This document shows positions 7,603 to 16,176 of a stretch of 64,000 nt of DNA, piece by piece. Below the pieces are notes generated by a model. That model saw nothing but the letters and a program-made list of their open reading frames with translations, had not been told where the DNA came from and made no database searches. Source of the stretch: an uncultured Nocardioides sp. (lineage in GTDB: Bacteria; Actinomycetota; Actinomycetes; Propionibacteriales; Nocardioidaceae); NCBI RefSeq assembly GCF_947488025.1, contig NZ_CANKYS010000009.1:154754-218753 (forward strand). The letters are read 5' to 3'. Position 1 is the stretch's first letter. Each line of letters starts with the position of its first letter. The position numbers and the translations under genes were made by a program.

Positions 7603-9248
7603 TTGGCTACCGGGAGTTCGAGCGCTACCTGGCCTTCGTGCGCCGCAGCGACGTCCATGCCGTCCTCGAAGCCGCCCTCGCCGGTGCCCCGCAAGGCCGC
7701 AAGCGCGCCCTGACCTGCGACGTCCTCCTCGCCGCCATGGTCGCCACCGCGACCCGCGACAAGAACCTCACGCTCGTCGCCGTGCACAGGACGCTTGTTG
7801 GCGAGCTAGCCACCGACTACCAGCGGCGCCTCGGCATTCGCGGCGCTCGCGGACCGCTGACGGTTCGGCAGGTCCGCTACCTGTGGAACTGCATCACCGA
7901 CCTGTACGAGCACACCGAAGCCCGCCGCCCCGACCTCCCACTGGGTGAGCGGGTCGAACGCTCCGGGAAGCTCCAGCACCTCATCGACCAGCTCCTTGCC
8001 TCGGCGACGCTCCACATCGGCGCCGCCGGGCGCTACGCCGTGGACGAGTCGGCCATCGACTCGCCCGCACGCGGAAAAGGTCGTCCCCGACGCGACTCCA
8101 ACACCCCAGGGTCGGAGGACCAGGACGCGGACGAACCCGAGGACCGCTACGGACGCTCCGCCGACATCGATGCCAGGTGGGGCTACCGCACGAAGACCTA
8201 CCACAACCGGACCAACCAGGTCTTCGGCTACCAGATGGTCGGGTTCACCGGCGTCGCCCCCGTCGGTGGCGCCCCACGGCCTCTCTTGATGGAACGAATC
8301 AGCGTCGTCGCAGCGAACTGCGACGGCATCGACGCGACCATCTCCGGGCTCGCCCGGATGCGCGACGAGGGCGTTTCGGTGGTCGAGGTCCTGGCCGACC
8401 GAGGCTTCAGCTACAAGCTCCCCGAACGCTGGGCAGACAAGCTCCGAGCGATGGGCATCGACCAGGTCCTCGACCTCCACCCGAACGACAACGGCGCACG
8501 AGCCCACAAGGACGGCTACGTCATGGTGGACGGGTGGGCCCACTGTCCCTCCATCCCCGACCACCTCATCCGCATCGCGAAGCCCAACCGACTGTCCGTG
8601 GGTCAGGACAAGAAGGACGCGACCCGCGAAGAGCGCCTGGATGCCGCTGGGCGCCGCGCCGAGGTCGACGAGTTCAACAGGCTCATCGCCGAGCGTCGCG
8701 TCTACCGGTTCGAGCGAGCCGGACGCACCGCGGGCGGCAACGAGCGCTTCACCTGCCCCTCCCGCGCCGGCAAGCTCAAGTGCGGCGGCTGCCCGCTCTC
8801 CGCCGACTACGACGACGTGCCCGAGGTCGCCCCGCCGGTCAACGAGGCCGGCGAGCTGCCCAAGGCTTGCGCCCAGACCACCATCACGCTCAAGCCCACC
8901 GTCGAACCCAAGCTCCGCCAGCGCGAGTACTGGGGCAGCCCTGAATGGCAGCTGTCCTACAACCGCCGCAGCGACGTCGAACGCTCCTTCGGACTTCTCA
9001 AGACCGCCGACGGTGGCGGCATCCAGCGCGGCTGGACCCGCCAGCACGGCCTGGTGAAGACCACCCTCCTGCTCGCCATCGCCGTCGCCGCCTCCAACCT
9101 GCGCATCCTCCTGAGCTGGGCGCGTCGAACCCGCGACACCCGGGACCCGCTCACCACGATGGACGTCGCCAGCCGTGGCTTCGTCGAGCTGGACGACGAC
9201 GGGCATCCCCTCGCCGCGACCGGTCCACCTGGGGGGCCGACAGCCTGA
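7599..9248 (+). CDS. DDE transposase (IS1182/IS4-like)
   Basis: The 549-residue protein has an RNase H-fold catalytic triad visible as D149 (YAVDESAID), D267 (VLADRGFSY) and E461 (YNRRSDVERSFGLLK). The last block is the diagnostic signature of the DDE_Tnp_1/IS4-like superfamily. A Cys-rich insert (TCPSRAGKLKCGGC) before the E box recalls IS1182 relatives. It appears intact, with a GTG start overlapping the recombinase-like stop (GTGA) and a strong terminator hairpin after it. No flanking terminal inverted repeats were found by eye. This makes it unlike a minimal insertion sequence. Confidence 0.82.
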   Translation: MIGYREFERYLAFVRRSDVHAVLEAALAGAPQGRKRALTCDVLLAAMVATATRDKNLTLVAVHRTLVGELATDYQRRLGIRGARGPLTVRQVRYLWNCITDLYEHTEARRPDLPLGERVERSGKLQHLIDQLLASATLHIGAAGRYAVDESAIDSPARGKGRPRRDSNTPGSEDQDADEPEDRYGRSADIDARWGYRTKTYHNRTNQVFGYQMVGFTGVAPVGGAPRPLLMERISVVAANCDGIDATISGLARMRDEGVSVVEVLADRGFSYKLPERWADKLRAMGIDQVLDLHPNDNGARAHKDGYVMVDGWAHCPSIPDHLIRIAKPNRLSVGQDKKDATREERLDAAGRRAEVDEFNRLIAERRVYRFERAGRTAGGNERFTCPSRAGKLKCGGCPLSADYDDVPEVAPPVNEAGELPKACAQTTITLKPTVEPKLRQREYWGSPEWQLSYNRRSDVERSFGLLKTADGGGIQRGWTRQHGLVKTTLLLAIAVAASNLRILLSWARRTRDTRDPLTTMDVASRGFVELDDDGHPLAATGPPGGPTA

Positions 9249-9273
9249 CCCCGTCTGTACCTAGCGCCACCGT

Positions 9274-9306
9274 TCGAGCCTGACAGCACCCCGCTGTCAG
9301 GCTCGA
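9274..9306 (+). terminator. Hairpin terminator after the transposase gene
   Basis: A 14-bp perfect stem (left arm TCGAGCCTGACAGC) encloses a five-base loop, 25 bases after the transposase stop. It is followed by mixed sequence rather than a clean U-tract. Confidence 0.65.
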
Positions 9307-9427
9307 CGTGCTTCCAGCGGTGGTCGGATCGGGCGGACTCGCAGAGGGGTCCACTTCCGACACTTCGGCGAAGTATCGGGTCGGATAGGTCGCCCTCGGG
9401 GCAGCCCGCGAGGCCCCCACAGACGCA

Positions 9428-9464
9428 CGAAATCCCGCCCAAGTGAACCCTGGGCGGGATTTCG
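9428..9464. terminator. Bidirectional terminator between mobile genes and tRNA-Ser
   Basis: CGAAATCCCGCCC pairs perfectly with GGGCGGGATTTCG over an 11-base loop. The A-rich 5' edge and ATTTC 3' edge make it a plausible terminator in both directions. It would stop the minus-strand tRNA-Ser transcript. Confidence 0.65.
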
Positions 9465-9498
9465 TCACTAGACGGTCCTGAATTTCGCCAGGACCTCC

Positions 9499-9588
9499 TG
9501 GCGGTGGCGGTGGGATTTGAACCCACGGTGGGTTTGACCCCACACATCATTTCGAGTGATGCACCTTCGGCCGCTCGGACACGCCACC
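9499..9588 (-). tRNA. tRNA-Ser (anticodon CGA)
   Basis: The acceptor arm GGTGGCG pairs with CGCCACC, followed by discriminator G and an encoded CCA. The anticodon stem-loop reads ATCA-CTCGAAA-TGAT, giving anticodon CGA for UCG serine codons. The long variable arm expected of tRNA-Ser and a GGGTTCAAATCCC T-arm are present. It is 90 nt with CCA. Its 3' end faces the recombinase/transposase block, as expected if that block integrated at this tRNA. Confidence 0.95.
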
Positions 9589-9735
9589 GGGCGGAACGTT
9601 ACCGGAGGAGACGCGCGAGCCGAAAACCGGCGGTGGTCCAGCAGTGACGGGTGAGCCATGGCCAGCGGAGGCGTACGACGGTAACTTTCGGCGCACGCCT
9701 CTGCTCGCGCCGAGCCGCGGCGGGAAGGAGGGACC

Positions 9736-11664
9736 GTGACCGCCGTCCGTCGTGTGCGGGACCTCGCCCGTGCCGCCCTGCCCCGGAGCGTGGGGGAGCG
9801 GCTGCCCGCCGCGCCGCCGCGCGAGGTCACCGAGCTGCTCCACGACAAGCGCTTCCAACGCGCAGTCGCCGCGGCGGCCGAGGAGCAGGGTCGCGACGAG
9901 GAGGAGGTCTGGAGCGAGGTCAAGGGCTACCTCCACGAGATGGCCGCCGCCCACGACGACCGCACCGCCCAGGGGTGGGCGCGGATGGGCGACTGGTTCC
10001 TGAGGGCGTACGACGTCCTGGTGGACGAGGACGACATGCAGGAGCTGCGGCGCCTCGACCGCTCCCACAGCCTGGCGCTGGCCTTCAGCCACCGGTCCTA
10101 CCTCGACGGCATGGTCATCCCCAACGCCCTGTCGTCGCGGCGCTTCTCGCCGACCTACACCTTCGGCGGCGCCAACCTGAACCTGCCGATCATCGGCACG
10201 GTGGCCAGCCGCACGGGCCTCATCTTCATCCGGCGGGCGACCCAGGAGATCCCGGTCTACCGCCTCGCGCTCCGGTCCTACATCCGGCAGATGGTCACCA
10301 ACAAGCGCAACCTGGCCTGGTCGATCGAGGGAGGCCGCACCCGCACCGGCAAGCTGCGCCCGCCGGTCCACGGCATCCTGAAGTACCTCACCGACACCGT
10401 GCAGGGCGAGGGTGACGCCTTCGACCCGGACGCCCCCGACGTGCAGGTGGTCCCGCTGTCGGTCGTCTACGACCAGCTGCACGAGGTCTCGCTGATGACC
10501 GAGGAGGCGCGCGGCGCCAACAAGACGCCGGAGGACTGGCGCTGGCTGGTGCGCTTTGCGCGGCTGCAGCGCAACCGGCTCGGGCGGGCCTACCTCACCG
10601 TCGGCGAGCCGTTCTCGCTGCGGGAGCGGATGGCCGAGCTCGCTGCCGAGGGCGTGACCGGACACCAGGCCGTCGAGCGGGTCGCGCTCGACATCTCCCA
10701 CCGCATCAACCGCGCCACCCCGGTCACCACCACCGCGATCGTCTCGCTCGCCCTGCTGGGAGCCGACCGCGCACTGACCGTCGACGAGGTGCTCGACACC
10801 GTCGAGCCACTGGCCGCCTACATCGACGCTCGTCGCTGGCCCGTCGCCGGTGCCGCCGACCTGCGGGACCGCGCGACCATCCGCCGGGCGCTGGCCGAGC
10901 TGACCCGCAGCGGGGTGCTGACGGCGTACGACCAGGGCACCGAGCCGGTGTGGAAGATCGGCGACGACCAGCACCTCGTCGCCGCGTTCTACCGCAACAC
11001 CGTGATCCACATCCTCGTCGAGCGCGCCATCGGTGAGCTCGCCCTGCTGACCGTCAGCGAGCTCGAGCCGGGCACCGAGCTGCCGCCCGGCGGCGAGCTG
11101 CAGGTGGGCTGGGAGGAGGCGAAGCGGATGCGCGACCTGCTGAAGTTCGAGTTCTTCTTCCCCTCCCGTGCGGGTTTCGAGGACGACCTGCGCACCGAGC
11201 TGCGGCTGCTGGTCGGCGAGGGCGTGACGGAGATGTCGCCGGTCAAGGCGCGCGAGCTGCTCGTCGGCGCGCGGCCCCACCTCGCCCACCTCGTGCTGCG
11301 CCCCTTCCTCGACGCCTACCTCGTCGTCGCCGACCGGCTCGCCGACCACGGTGACGGGCCGGTCGACGAGGCCGACCTGCTCGCCGACTCGCTGGCCGTC
11401 GGCCAGCAGTGGGCGCTCCAGCGCCGGGTCGCGAGCGAGGAGTCCATCTCGTTGGAGCTGTTCCGCACGGCCCTGGCGCTCGCGCGCCACAAGGGCCTGC
11501 TCGAGGGCGGCGAGGGCGTCGGGTCGGCGCGCGAGGCGTTCGCCGCCGAGCTGCGCGACTCCGTGCGCCGGGTCACCATCATCGGCGAGATCGCCGGTGA
11601 GCCGGTGCAGGTCGTCCCGCCGCCCGTCCCGCAGCCCCAGTCGTCGAAGCGGGAGAACGCGTGA
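9736..11664 (+). CDS. plsB: Glycerol-3-phosphate O-acyltransferase (PlsB family)
   Basis: The 642-residue enzyme transfers a fatty acyl group to sn-1 of glycerol-3-phosphate, the first step of phospholipid and triacylglycerol synthesis. The acyltransferase HX4D motif is HRSYLD (H119, D124), and the glycerophosphate-binding block is IEGGRTRTGKL near residue 197. A long C-terminal region typical of PlsB follows. The GTG start has an excellent AAGGAGG site upstream. It heads an operon with HAD-PlsC (GTGA overlap) and WS/DGAT, giving a nearly complete glycerolipid route. Expected to be membrane-associated. Confidence 0.9.
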   Translation: MTAVRRVRDLARAALPRSVGERLPAAPPREVTELLHDKRFQRAVAAAAEEQGRDEEEVWSEVKGYLHEMAAAHDDRTAQGWARMGDWFLRAYDVLVDEDDMQELRRLDRSHSLALAFSHRSYLDGMVIPNALSSRRFSPTYTFGGANLNLPIIGTVASRTGLIFIRRATQEIPVYRLALRSYIRQMVTNKRNLAWSIEGGRTRTGKLRPPVHGILKYLTDTVQGEGDAFDPDAPDVQVVPLSVVYDQLHEVSLMTEEARGANKTPEDWRWLVRFARLQRNRLGRAYLTVGEPFSLRERMAELAAEGVTGHQAVERVALDISHRINRATPVTTTAIVSLALLGADRALTVDEVLDTVEPLAAYIDARRWPVAGAADLRDRATIRRALAELTRSGVLTAYDQGTEPVWKIGDDQHLVAAFYRNTVIHILVERAIGELALLTVSELEPGTELPPGGELQVGWEEAKRMRDLLKFEFFFPSRAGFEDDLRTELRLLVGEGVTEMSPVKARELLVGARPHLAHLVLRPFLDAYLVVADRLADHGDGPVDEADLLADSLAVGQQWALQRRVASEESISLELFRTALALARHKGLLEGGEGVGSAREAFAAELRDSVRRVTIIGEIAGEPVQVVPPPVPQPQSSKRENA

Positions 11665-13094
11665 GCGGGCTCTCCGCCGCGGTCACCGAGGCGATCGAGG
11701 CCATCGAGGCGGGGCCCCAGGGGCCCGCGGTCGGTGCGTTCTTCGACCTCGACGGCACGCTCGTCGCGGGCTACACCGCCGCCACCTTCTACGGCGACCG
11801 GCTCAAGGGCCGCGACGTCTCGCCGGCGGAGTTCCTGCGCACCGTCGTGACCGCCGTGGACGGCGAGCTCGGTGGCGACCCGACCCGCATCGCCCACGTC
11901 GCCTTCGCCGCCATGCGCGGCGAGTCCGAGGAGGCCTTCGCCGACCTCGGCGAGCGGTTGTTCCGATCCAAGATCGCCGGCACCATCCGCCGGGAGTCCC
12001 GCGCCCTCGTGATGGCGCACCAGCGCGCCGGCCACACGGTCGCGGTCGCCTCGGCGGCCACGAAGTACCAGATCGCGCCCGTCGCCCGCGACCTCGGCGT
12101 CGAGCACCTCGTCTGCACCCGGCTCGTCGTCGAGGACGGCCAGTTCACCGGCGCCACCGACGGCCCGATGCTGTGGGGACGGCACAAGGCCAGCGGCGTA
12201 CGCACCTTCGCGCGCGAGCACGCGGTCGACCTCGCGCGGTCCTACGCTTACGGCAACGGCTACGAGGACGTCGCCTTCCTGTCCTCCGTCGGCCACCCCA
12301 CCGCCCTCAACCCGCACCGCGACCTGCGCGCCGCCGCGGCGCGCCTGGGCTGGCCCGTGCTCGACCTCAGCGACCCGGTCGGCGGCTCGCTGATCGCCGC
12401 CGGTCGTACGGCGGCCGCGCTCGCCGGCATGAACGCCGGTGTCGGCCTCGGCCTCGCCTACGGGATGGCGCGCGGCGACCTGAAGGAAGGGCGCAACGCC
12501 GCGATCCGCCTCGCCACCCAGCTGCCGATGGCGCTGGCCGGGGTGTCGATGGACGTGCTCCACCAGGAGCGGCTCTGGACCCACCGGCCGGCGATCTTCG
12601 TGGCCAACCACCAGAGCGCGCTCGACATCCCGGTCCTCGGCCGGCTCCTCGAGCGCGACTTCACCATCGTCGCCAAGAAGGAGGCGCGCTGGGACCCGCG
12701 GGCCGTTGTCGGCTCGGTCGTCATCGACCCCGCCTGGATCGACCGCTCCGACTCGGCGTCGGCCCGCGCGACGCTCGACGGGGTCGTGGAGCGGATCCGC
12801 TCCGGCACGTCCCTGATGATCTTCCCCGAGGGCACCCGGTCCGCGACGCCGGTCCTGGGCCCCTTCCGCAAGGGCGCGTTCCACCTCGCCGCGCAGGCGG
12901 GGGTGCCGGTCGTGCCGATCGTGCTGCGCAACACCGGCGAGCTGATGCGCCGCAGCTCGCTCGTGCTCAACCCCGGCGTCGTGGACGTGTGCGTGCTGGA
13001 GCCCGAGACCGACTGGAGCGTGGACGACATGAGCGAGCGCATCGCGGCGCTGCGCGCGAAGTTCGAGGAGACCCTCGCGAGGTGGCCAAAGTGA
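11661..13094 (+). CDS. HAD-IB phosphatase fused to 1-acylglycerol-3-phosphate acyltransferase (PlsC)
   Basis: The 477-residue bifunctional protein has an N-terminal HAD-IB hydrolase domain (about residues 22-240; FFDLDGTLV with D29 and D31; late GYEDVAFL acidic motif) and a C-terminal PlsC domain (about 285-470; NHQSALD with H317/D322 and FPEGTRS). It should acylate lysophosphatidate to phosphatidate. The HAD domain could dephosphorylate a lipid intermediate, which would supply the diacylglycerol that the next enzyme needs, but its substrate is unproven. This fusion is known in mycobacteria and relatives. The GTG start overlaps plsB. Confidence 0.88.
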   Translation: MSGLSAAVTEAIEAIEAGPQGPAVGAFFDLDGTLVAGYTAATFYGDRLKGRDVSPAEFLRTVVTAVDGELGGDPTRIAHVAFAAMRGESEEAFADLGERLFRSKIAGTIRRESRALVMAHQRAGHTVAVASAATKYQIAPVARDLGVEHLVCTRLVVEDGQFTGATDGPMLWGRHKASGVRTFAREHAVDLARSYAYGNGYEDVAFLSSVGHPTALNPHRDLRAAAARLGWPVLDLSDPVGGSLIAAGRTAAALAGMNAGVGLGLAYGMARGDLKEGRNAAIRLATQLPMALAGVSMDVLHQERLWTHRPAIFVANHQSALDIPVLGRLLERDFTIVAKKEARWDPRAVVGSVVIDPAWIDRSDSASARATLDGVVERIRSGTSLMIFPEGTRSATPVLGPFRKGAFHLAAQAGVPVVPIVLRNTGELMRRSSLVLNPGVVDVCVLEPETDWSVDDMSERIAALRAKFEETLARWPK

Positions 13095-13158
13095 AGTCAC
13101 CCCACGCCCTTCTTCTCCTCCGCTTCGCTCCCCCGAACAACGCCGCGGGGACCCCGAC

Positions 13159-14586
13159 ATGAGTGACTCCTCGATGGACACCGACGACCTCGCGCGCTGG
13201 GCCTCCGTGACCGGGTGGTCGGCCACGCCCGAGCTGACGCCGATGCAGACGCTGCTGTGGCGCGCCGAGCGCCACCCCGTGCAGTCCTCGACCTCGACCG
13301 TCGTGATCGACCTCGACCGGGCGCCCGACTGGGACCGCTTCGTCGCCGCCACCGAGTGGGGCACCCGGCTCGTACGCCGCCTGCGCCAGCGCGTCGTCGA
13401 GCCGGCCGTGCCGACCGCGGCGCCGACGTGGGCCGACGACCCGACCTTCGACCTCGCCTACCACCTGCGCCGCGAGCGGGTCGCCGACCGCGAGGAGATG
13501 CTGGTCCACGCGGCGCAGATGGCACTGCGCCCCTTCGACCGCACGCGGCCGCTGTGGGAGGGAGTGCTCTTCGAGGGCATGCCGGACGGGGCGGCGTACG
13601 TCCTCAAGATCCACCACGCGCTCGCCGACCCCCTCGGCATGGTCCAGCTGCTCTCGATGCTCCAGTCGGGCCGGCGCGACCACACCCCGCGCAAGCCGGT
13701 CCACGAGGAGGTCGACGCGCTGCCGGAGCCGGGTCCGGTCGACCTGGCCGTGACGGGACTGCGCGCCGACATCGCGTCGCTCCCCGCGTCGACGCTCGCG
13801 AGCGCGCGGCGCGTCGGCACCGCGGCTGCCCGCCCGCAGGTCGTTCTCGCCTCCGCGCTGCGCTACGGCGCCTCCGTGCGGCGCCTGCTCACCCGGACGG
13901 CCCCGCCCTCGCCGGAGCTGTCACCGCGCACCGGCCGGATGTGGTCGTTCCTCACCCTCCACGCGCCGATCGACCCGATGCGCGAGGTCGCCCGCCTCGG
14001 CGGCGGCACCCTCGACGACGCGGCCGTCGCGCTGGTCCTCGGCGGGCTGCGCCGCTACCACGCGCGCCGCGGCAGCACGGTCGCCGAGATCCCCGTCGGG
14101 GTGCGCGTCTCGCTCGACCGCGCCGACGACCTCGGCAACCGCTTCGCCGGCGCGCTGATCTCCGGACCGCTCGCCATCGAGGACCCCGTGGACCGGGTCG
14201 CCGCCGTGCGGGGGGAGGTGTTGTCGCTGCACACCGAGCGCGCCCTCGAGGTGCTCGACGCCGCCGCCCCGCTGATGAACCGGATGCCGTCCTTCGTCGG
14301 CGCGTCCGCGCTGCGCACCGCTGCAGCGCCGGACGCCTTCGTCCTCACGCTCCCCGGGCCGCCACGCCGGCGCTACATGGCGGGTGCGCAGGTGCAGGGG
14401 ATGTACGTCCTGGGGCCGCTGCCGGGCGCGGCGCTGACCGTCTGCCTGGTCACCTGCGGCGACACCGCGTGCATCGGCGTCAACGTCGACGGCAGCGCGG
14501 TCGCCGACCTCGTCGCGCTCGAGGAGTGCCTCGCGGAGGGCGTCGAGGAGATGGTGTCAGCGGGTCAGGCGGTCGGGCCGATGTAG
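13159..14586 (+). CDS. Wax ester synthase/diacylglycerol acyltransferase (WS/DGAT)
   Basis: The 475-residue protein matches the WS/DGAT family, which esterifies diacylglycerol or fatty alcohols with acyl-CoA to make storage lipid. The catalytic HHxxxD motif is HHALADP (H152, H153, D157). The usual glycine after the aspartate is proline here. The NRFAGALISGPLAIEDP block is the second family signature. It follows HAD-PlsC by 64 bases and completes a triacylglycerol pathway operon. Its last 22 bases overlap the convergent GNAT gene. Confidence 0.88.
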   Translation: MSDSSMDTDDLARWASVTGWSATPELTPMQTLLWRAERHPVQSSTSTVVIDLDRAPDWDRFVAATEWGTRLVRRLRQRVVEPAVPTAAPTWADDPTFDLAYHLRRERVADREEMLVHAAQMALRPFDRTRPLWEGVLFEGMPDGAAYVLKIHHALADPLGMVQLLSMLQSGRRDHTPRKPVHEEVDALPEPGPVDLAVTGLRADIASLPASTLASARRVGTAAARPQVVLASALRYGASVRRLLTRTAPPSPELSPRTGRMWSFLTLHAPIDPMREVARLGGGTLDDAAVALVLGGLRRYHARRGSTVAEIPVGVRVSLDRADDLGNRFAGALISGPLAIEDPVDRVAAVRGEVLSLHTERALEVLDAAAPLMNRMPSFVGASALRTAAAPDAFVLTLPGPPRRRYMAGAQVQGMYVLGPLPGAALTVCLVTCGDTACIGVNVDGSAVADLVALEECLAEGVEEMVSAGQAVGPM

Positions 14587-15029
14587 CAGAGCGTCCGGTA
14601 GTCGGTGCCGTCCTCGATGTTGCGGAAGCCGTGGCGCTCGTAGAAGCGGCGGGTGTCGGTGTCGACCTCGTCGACGTTGATGTGCATCTCCGGCGACCCC
14701 AGGTCGCGCACCAGGCTGCGGCAGAGGCCGAGGACCTGCGTACCGATGCCACCCGAGCGGAGGGTAGGCACGACGTAGAGCTCCTCGAGCTGCGAGACGG
14801 GGCCGTCGAACCAGATGGCCGGGCGCAGCGTGACCAGGGCGAAGCCCACCGCCGCCCCGTCGTCCTCCGCCAGCACCGCGAGCACCCCGTCGAGGCCCAT
14901 CAGCCGGGCGAACCGACGGGCGAGCACGTCCGCCTCGTCGGTCTCGGTGTCGAACTCGGTGTTGAAGTCCCACAGCAGCCGGCCCAGGACGGCCGCGTCC
15001 TCGACCGTGGCGCGGCGGACGGTGCTCAC
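14565..15029 (-). CDS. GNAT-family N-acetyltransferase
   Basis: The 154-residue protein is a single GNAT domain. The acetyl-CoA pyrophosphate-binding loop is LRSGGIGTQVL (RxxGxG) after the strand LEELYVVP, and the C-terminal FYERHGFRNIE is typical of motif B. The acceptor substrate is unknown. It starts at a GTG and converges on the WS/DGAT gene with a short 3' overlap. A perfect 22-bp inverted repeat separates it from tadA upstream. Confidence 0.85.
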   Translation of the reverse strand: MSTVRRATVEDAAVLGRLLWDFNTEFDTETDEADVLARRFARLMGLDGVLAVLAEDDGAAVGFALVTLRPAIWFDGPVSQLEELYVVPTLRSGGIGTQVLGLCRSLVRDLGSPEMHINVDEVDTDTRRFYERHGFRNIEDGTDYRTLCYIGPTA

Positions 15030-15055
15030 CGTGCGAGGGTACGGCCGCTCGCCGG

Positions 15056-15120
15056 CGGTATCTAGGGACGAAACGGTGGCGCTGGGGCCCAGACACCTAC
15101 CGTTTCGTCCCTAGATACCG
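15056..15120. repeat. Perfect 22-bp inverted repeat with 21-base loop
   Basis: The left arm (15056-15077, containing GGGACGAAACGGT) and right arm (15099-15120) are perfect complements over 22 bases. The right arm covers the tadA stop codon. Both flanking genes are on the minus strand, so it could terminate tadA transcription. Its length and perfection also fit an interspersed palindromic repeat of the REP type. Confidence 0.7.
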
Positions 15121-15596
15121 GGTTGGGGGACCGAGGTGCGGTGGCGGGCGAAGAAGCCGTCGAGGAGGGCGGTGGACTCGGCGGCCAGCACCCCGGCGAC
15201 GACCTCGGGCCGGTGGTTGAGCCGACGGTCGCGCACGACGTCCCACAGCGAGCCCACGGCGCCCAGCTTGTCGTCGTACGCCCCGAAGACGAGGCGGTCG
15301 ACCCGGGCGAGCACCACGGCACCGGCGCACATCGTGCACGGCTCGAGGGTGACGACGAGCGTGCAGCCGGAGAGCCGCCACTCGCCGCGGGCAGCGGCGG
15401 CGGCGCGGAGGGCGACGACCTCGGCGTGGCCGGTCGGGTCGTGGTGGGCCTCGCGCGTGTTGTGGCCGGCGCCGATGACGGTGCCGGAGGGGTCGAGGAC
15501 GACGGCGCCGACGGGTACGTCGTCCGCGGCCAGCGCAGCCTCCGCCTCGGTCAGGGCCAGGCGCATCGCGTCGTCCCAGGGGCCAGTGCGCCTCAT
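15111..15596 (-). CDS. tadA: tRNA adenosine(34) deaminase TadA
   Basis: The 161-residue zinc-dependent deaminase converts A34 to inosine in tRNA-Arg(ACG), which is needed for wobble decoding. The zinc and catalytic motifs are HAE (H57, E59) and PCTMC (C87, C90). Length is normal for TadA. Its ATG overlaps the stop of the upstream partner gene as ATGA. The 3' end, including the stop codon, lies inside a 22-bp inverted repeat. Confidence 0.93.
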   Translation of the reverse strand: MRRTGPWDDAMRLALTEAEAALAADDVPVGAVVLDPSGTVIGAGHNTREAHHDPTGHAEVVALRAAAAARGEWRLSGCTLVVTLEPCTMCAGAVVLARVDRLVFGAYDDKLGAVGSLWDVVRDRRLNHRPEVVAGVLAAESTALLDGFFARHRTSVPQPGI

Positions 15597-16078
15597 GCCG
15601 AGGTGAGGCCGACCGCGTCGTCGAAGAGCTCGCCGAAGCCGAGCCGGCGGGCGATCTCGGAGAGCATCTCGTCAGGGTAGAGCTCGACGTCGTCGAGGAG
15701 GGCGCCGAGGTCGATGGCGTGGAGGCCGAGGTCGTCGAGCAGGCCGAGGTCGCCGGCCGGAACCTCTTCGTCGTCGTCCTCGGGCGGCGGGAGGCCGAGG
15801 AAGTCGATCACGGACTGGGCGAGCTCCCACTCGTCGGCCGCGGTGACGTCGGACAGCAGCACGCCGGTGCGCGGCCCGGTGACCCGCACGACCACGAAGA
15901 AGTCCTCGTCGACGGCGACCATCCCCACGGCGCCTTCGTCGCGCGCGACCTGGCGGAGGGCATGGCTGAGGGAGTCGACGGAGTCGTAGGCGGGCGAGGC
16001 GATCTCCTGCACCTGCCACGTCCCGTCGACCCGGAACGCAGCCAGCGCGAAGTCGACCTCGGCGGTCTGCTCGGACAT
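15593..16078 (-). CDS. tRNA adenosine deaminase-associated protein
   Basis: The 161-residue acidic protein opens with [22 protein letters not shown] and contains [30 protein letters not shown] and a very acidic centre ([11 protein letters not shown]). This is the actinobacterial family found next to tadA, function unproven. The ATG at 16078 is preferred over GTG at 16084 because GGAGGAGGT sits at proper spacing. ATGA overlap with tadA indicates co-translation. Confidence 0.85.
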   Translation of the reverse strand: MSEQTAEVDFALAAFRVDGTWQVQEIASPAYDSVDSLSHALRQVARDEGAVGMVAVDEDFFVVVRVTGPRTGVLLSDVTAADEWELAQSVIDFLGLPPPEDDDEEVPAGDLGLLDDLGLHAIDLGALLDDVELYPDEMLSEIARRLGFGELFDDAVGLTSA

Positions 16079-16176
16079 CCCCACACCTCCTCCTCCAATG
16101 TCGCAGAAACCACGGAGGCCGCCAACCCTCTCGGGCGTCTCGATCCGCGACCGTCCTCACCACTAGGGTGACCCCC

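Larger units (their letters stand above)
4671..9465. mobile_element. Putative mobile element beside tRNA-Ser
   Basis: The candidate unit contains a divergent XRE regulator, a zinc-ribbon protein, a degenerate tyrosine-recombinase-like protein and a coupled DDE transposase. It ends about 35 bases from the CCA end of tRNA-Ser(CGA), a classic integration hotspot. Boundaries are estimates: I found neither a copy of the tRNA 3' end at the far side nor terminal inverted repeats. The sigma/membrane pair at 3160-4562 may or may not belong to it. Confidence 0.4.

Noticed and set aside
9547..11490. Long open frame antisense to plsB, running over tRNA-Ser
   Set aside because: It would read through the tRNA gene, has no domain and has shadow composition. 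plsB on the plus strand has all acyltransferase motifs.
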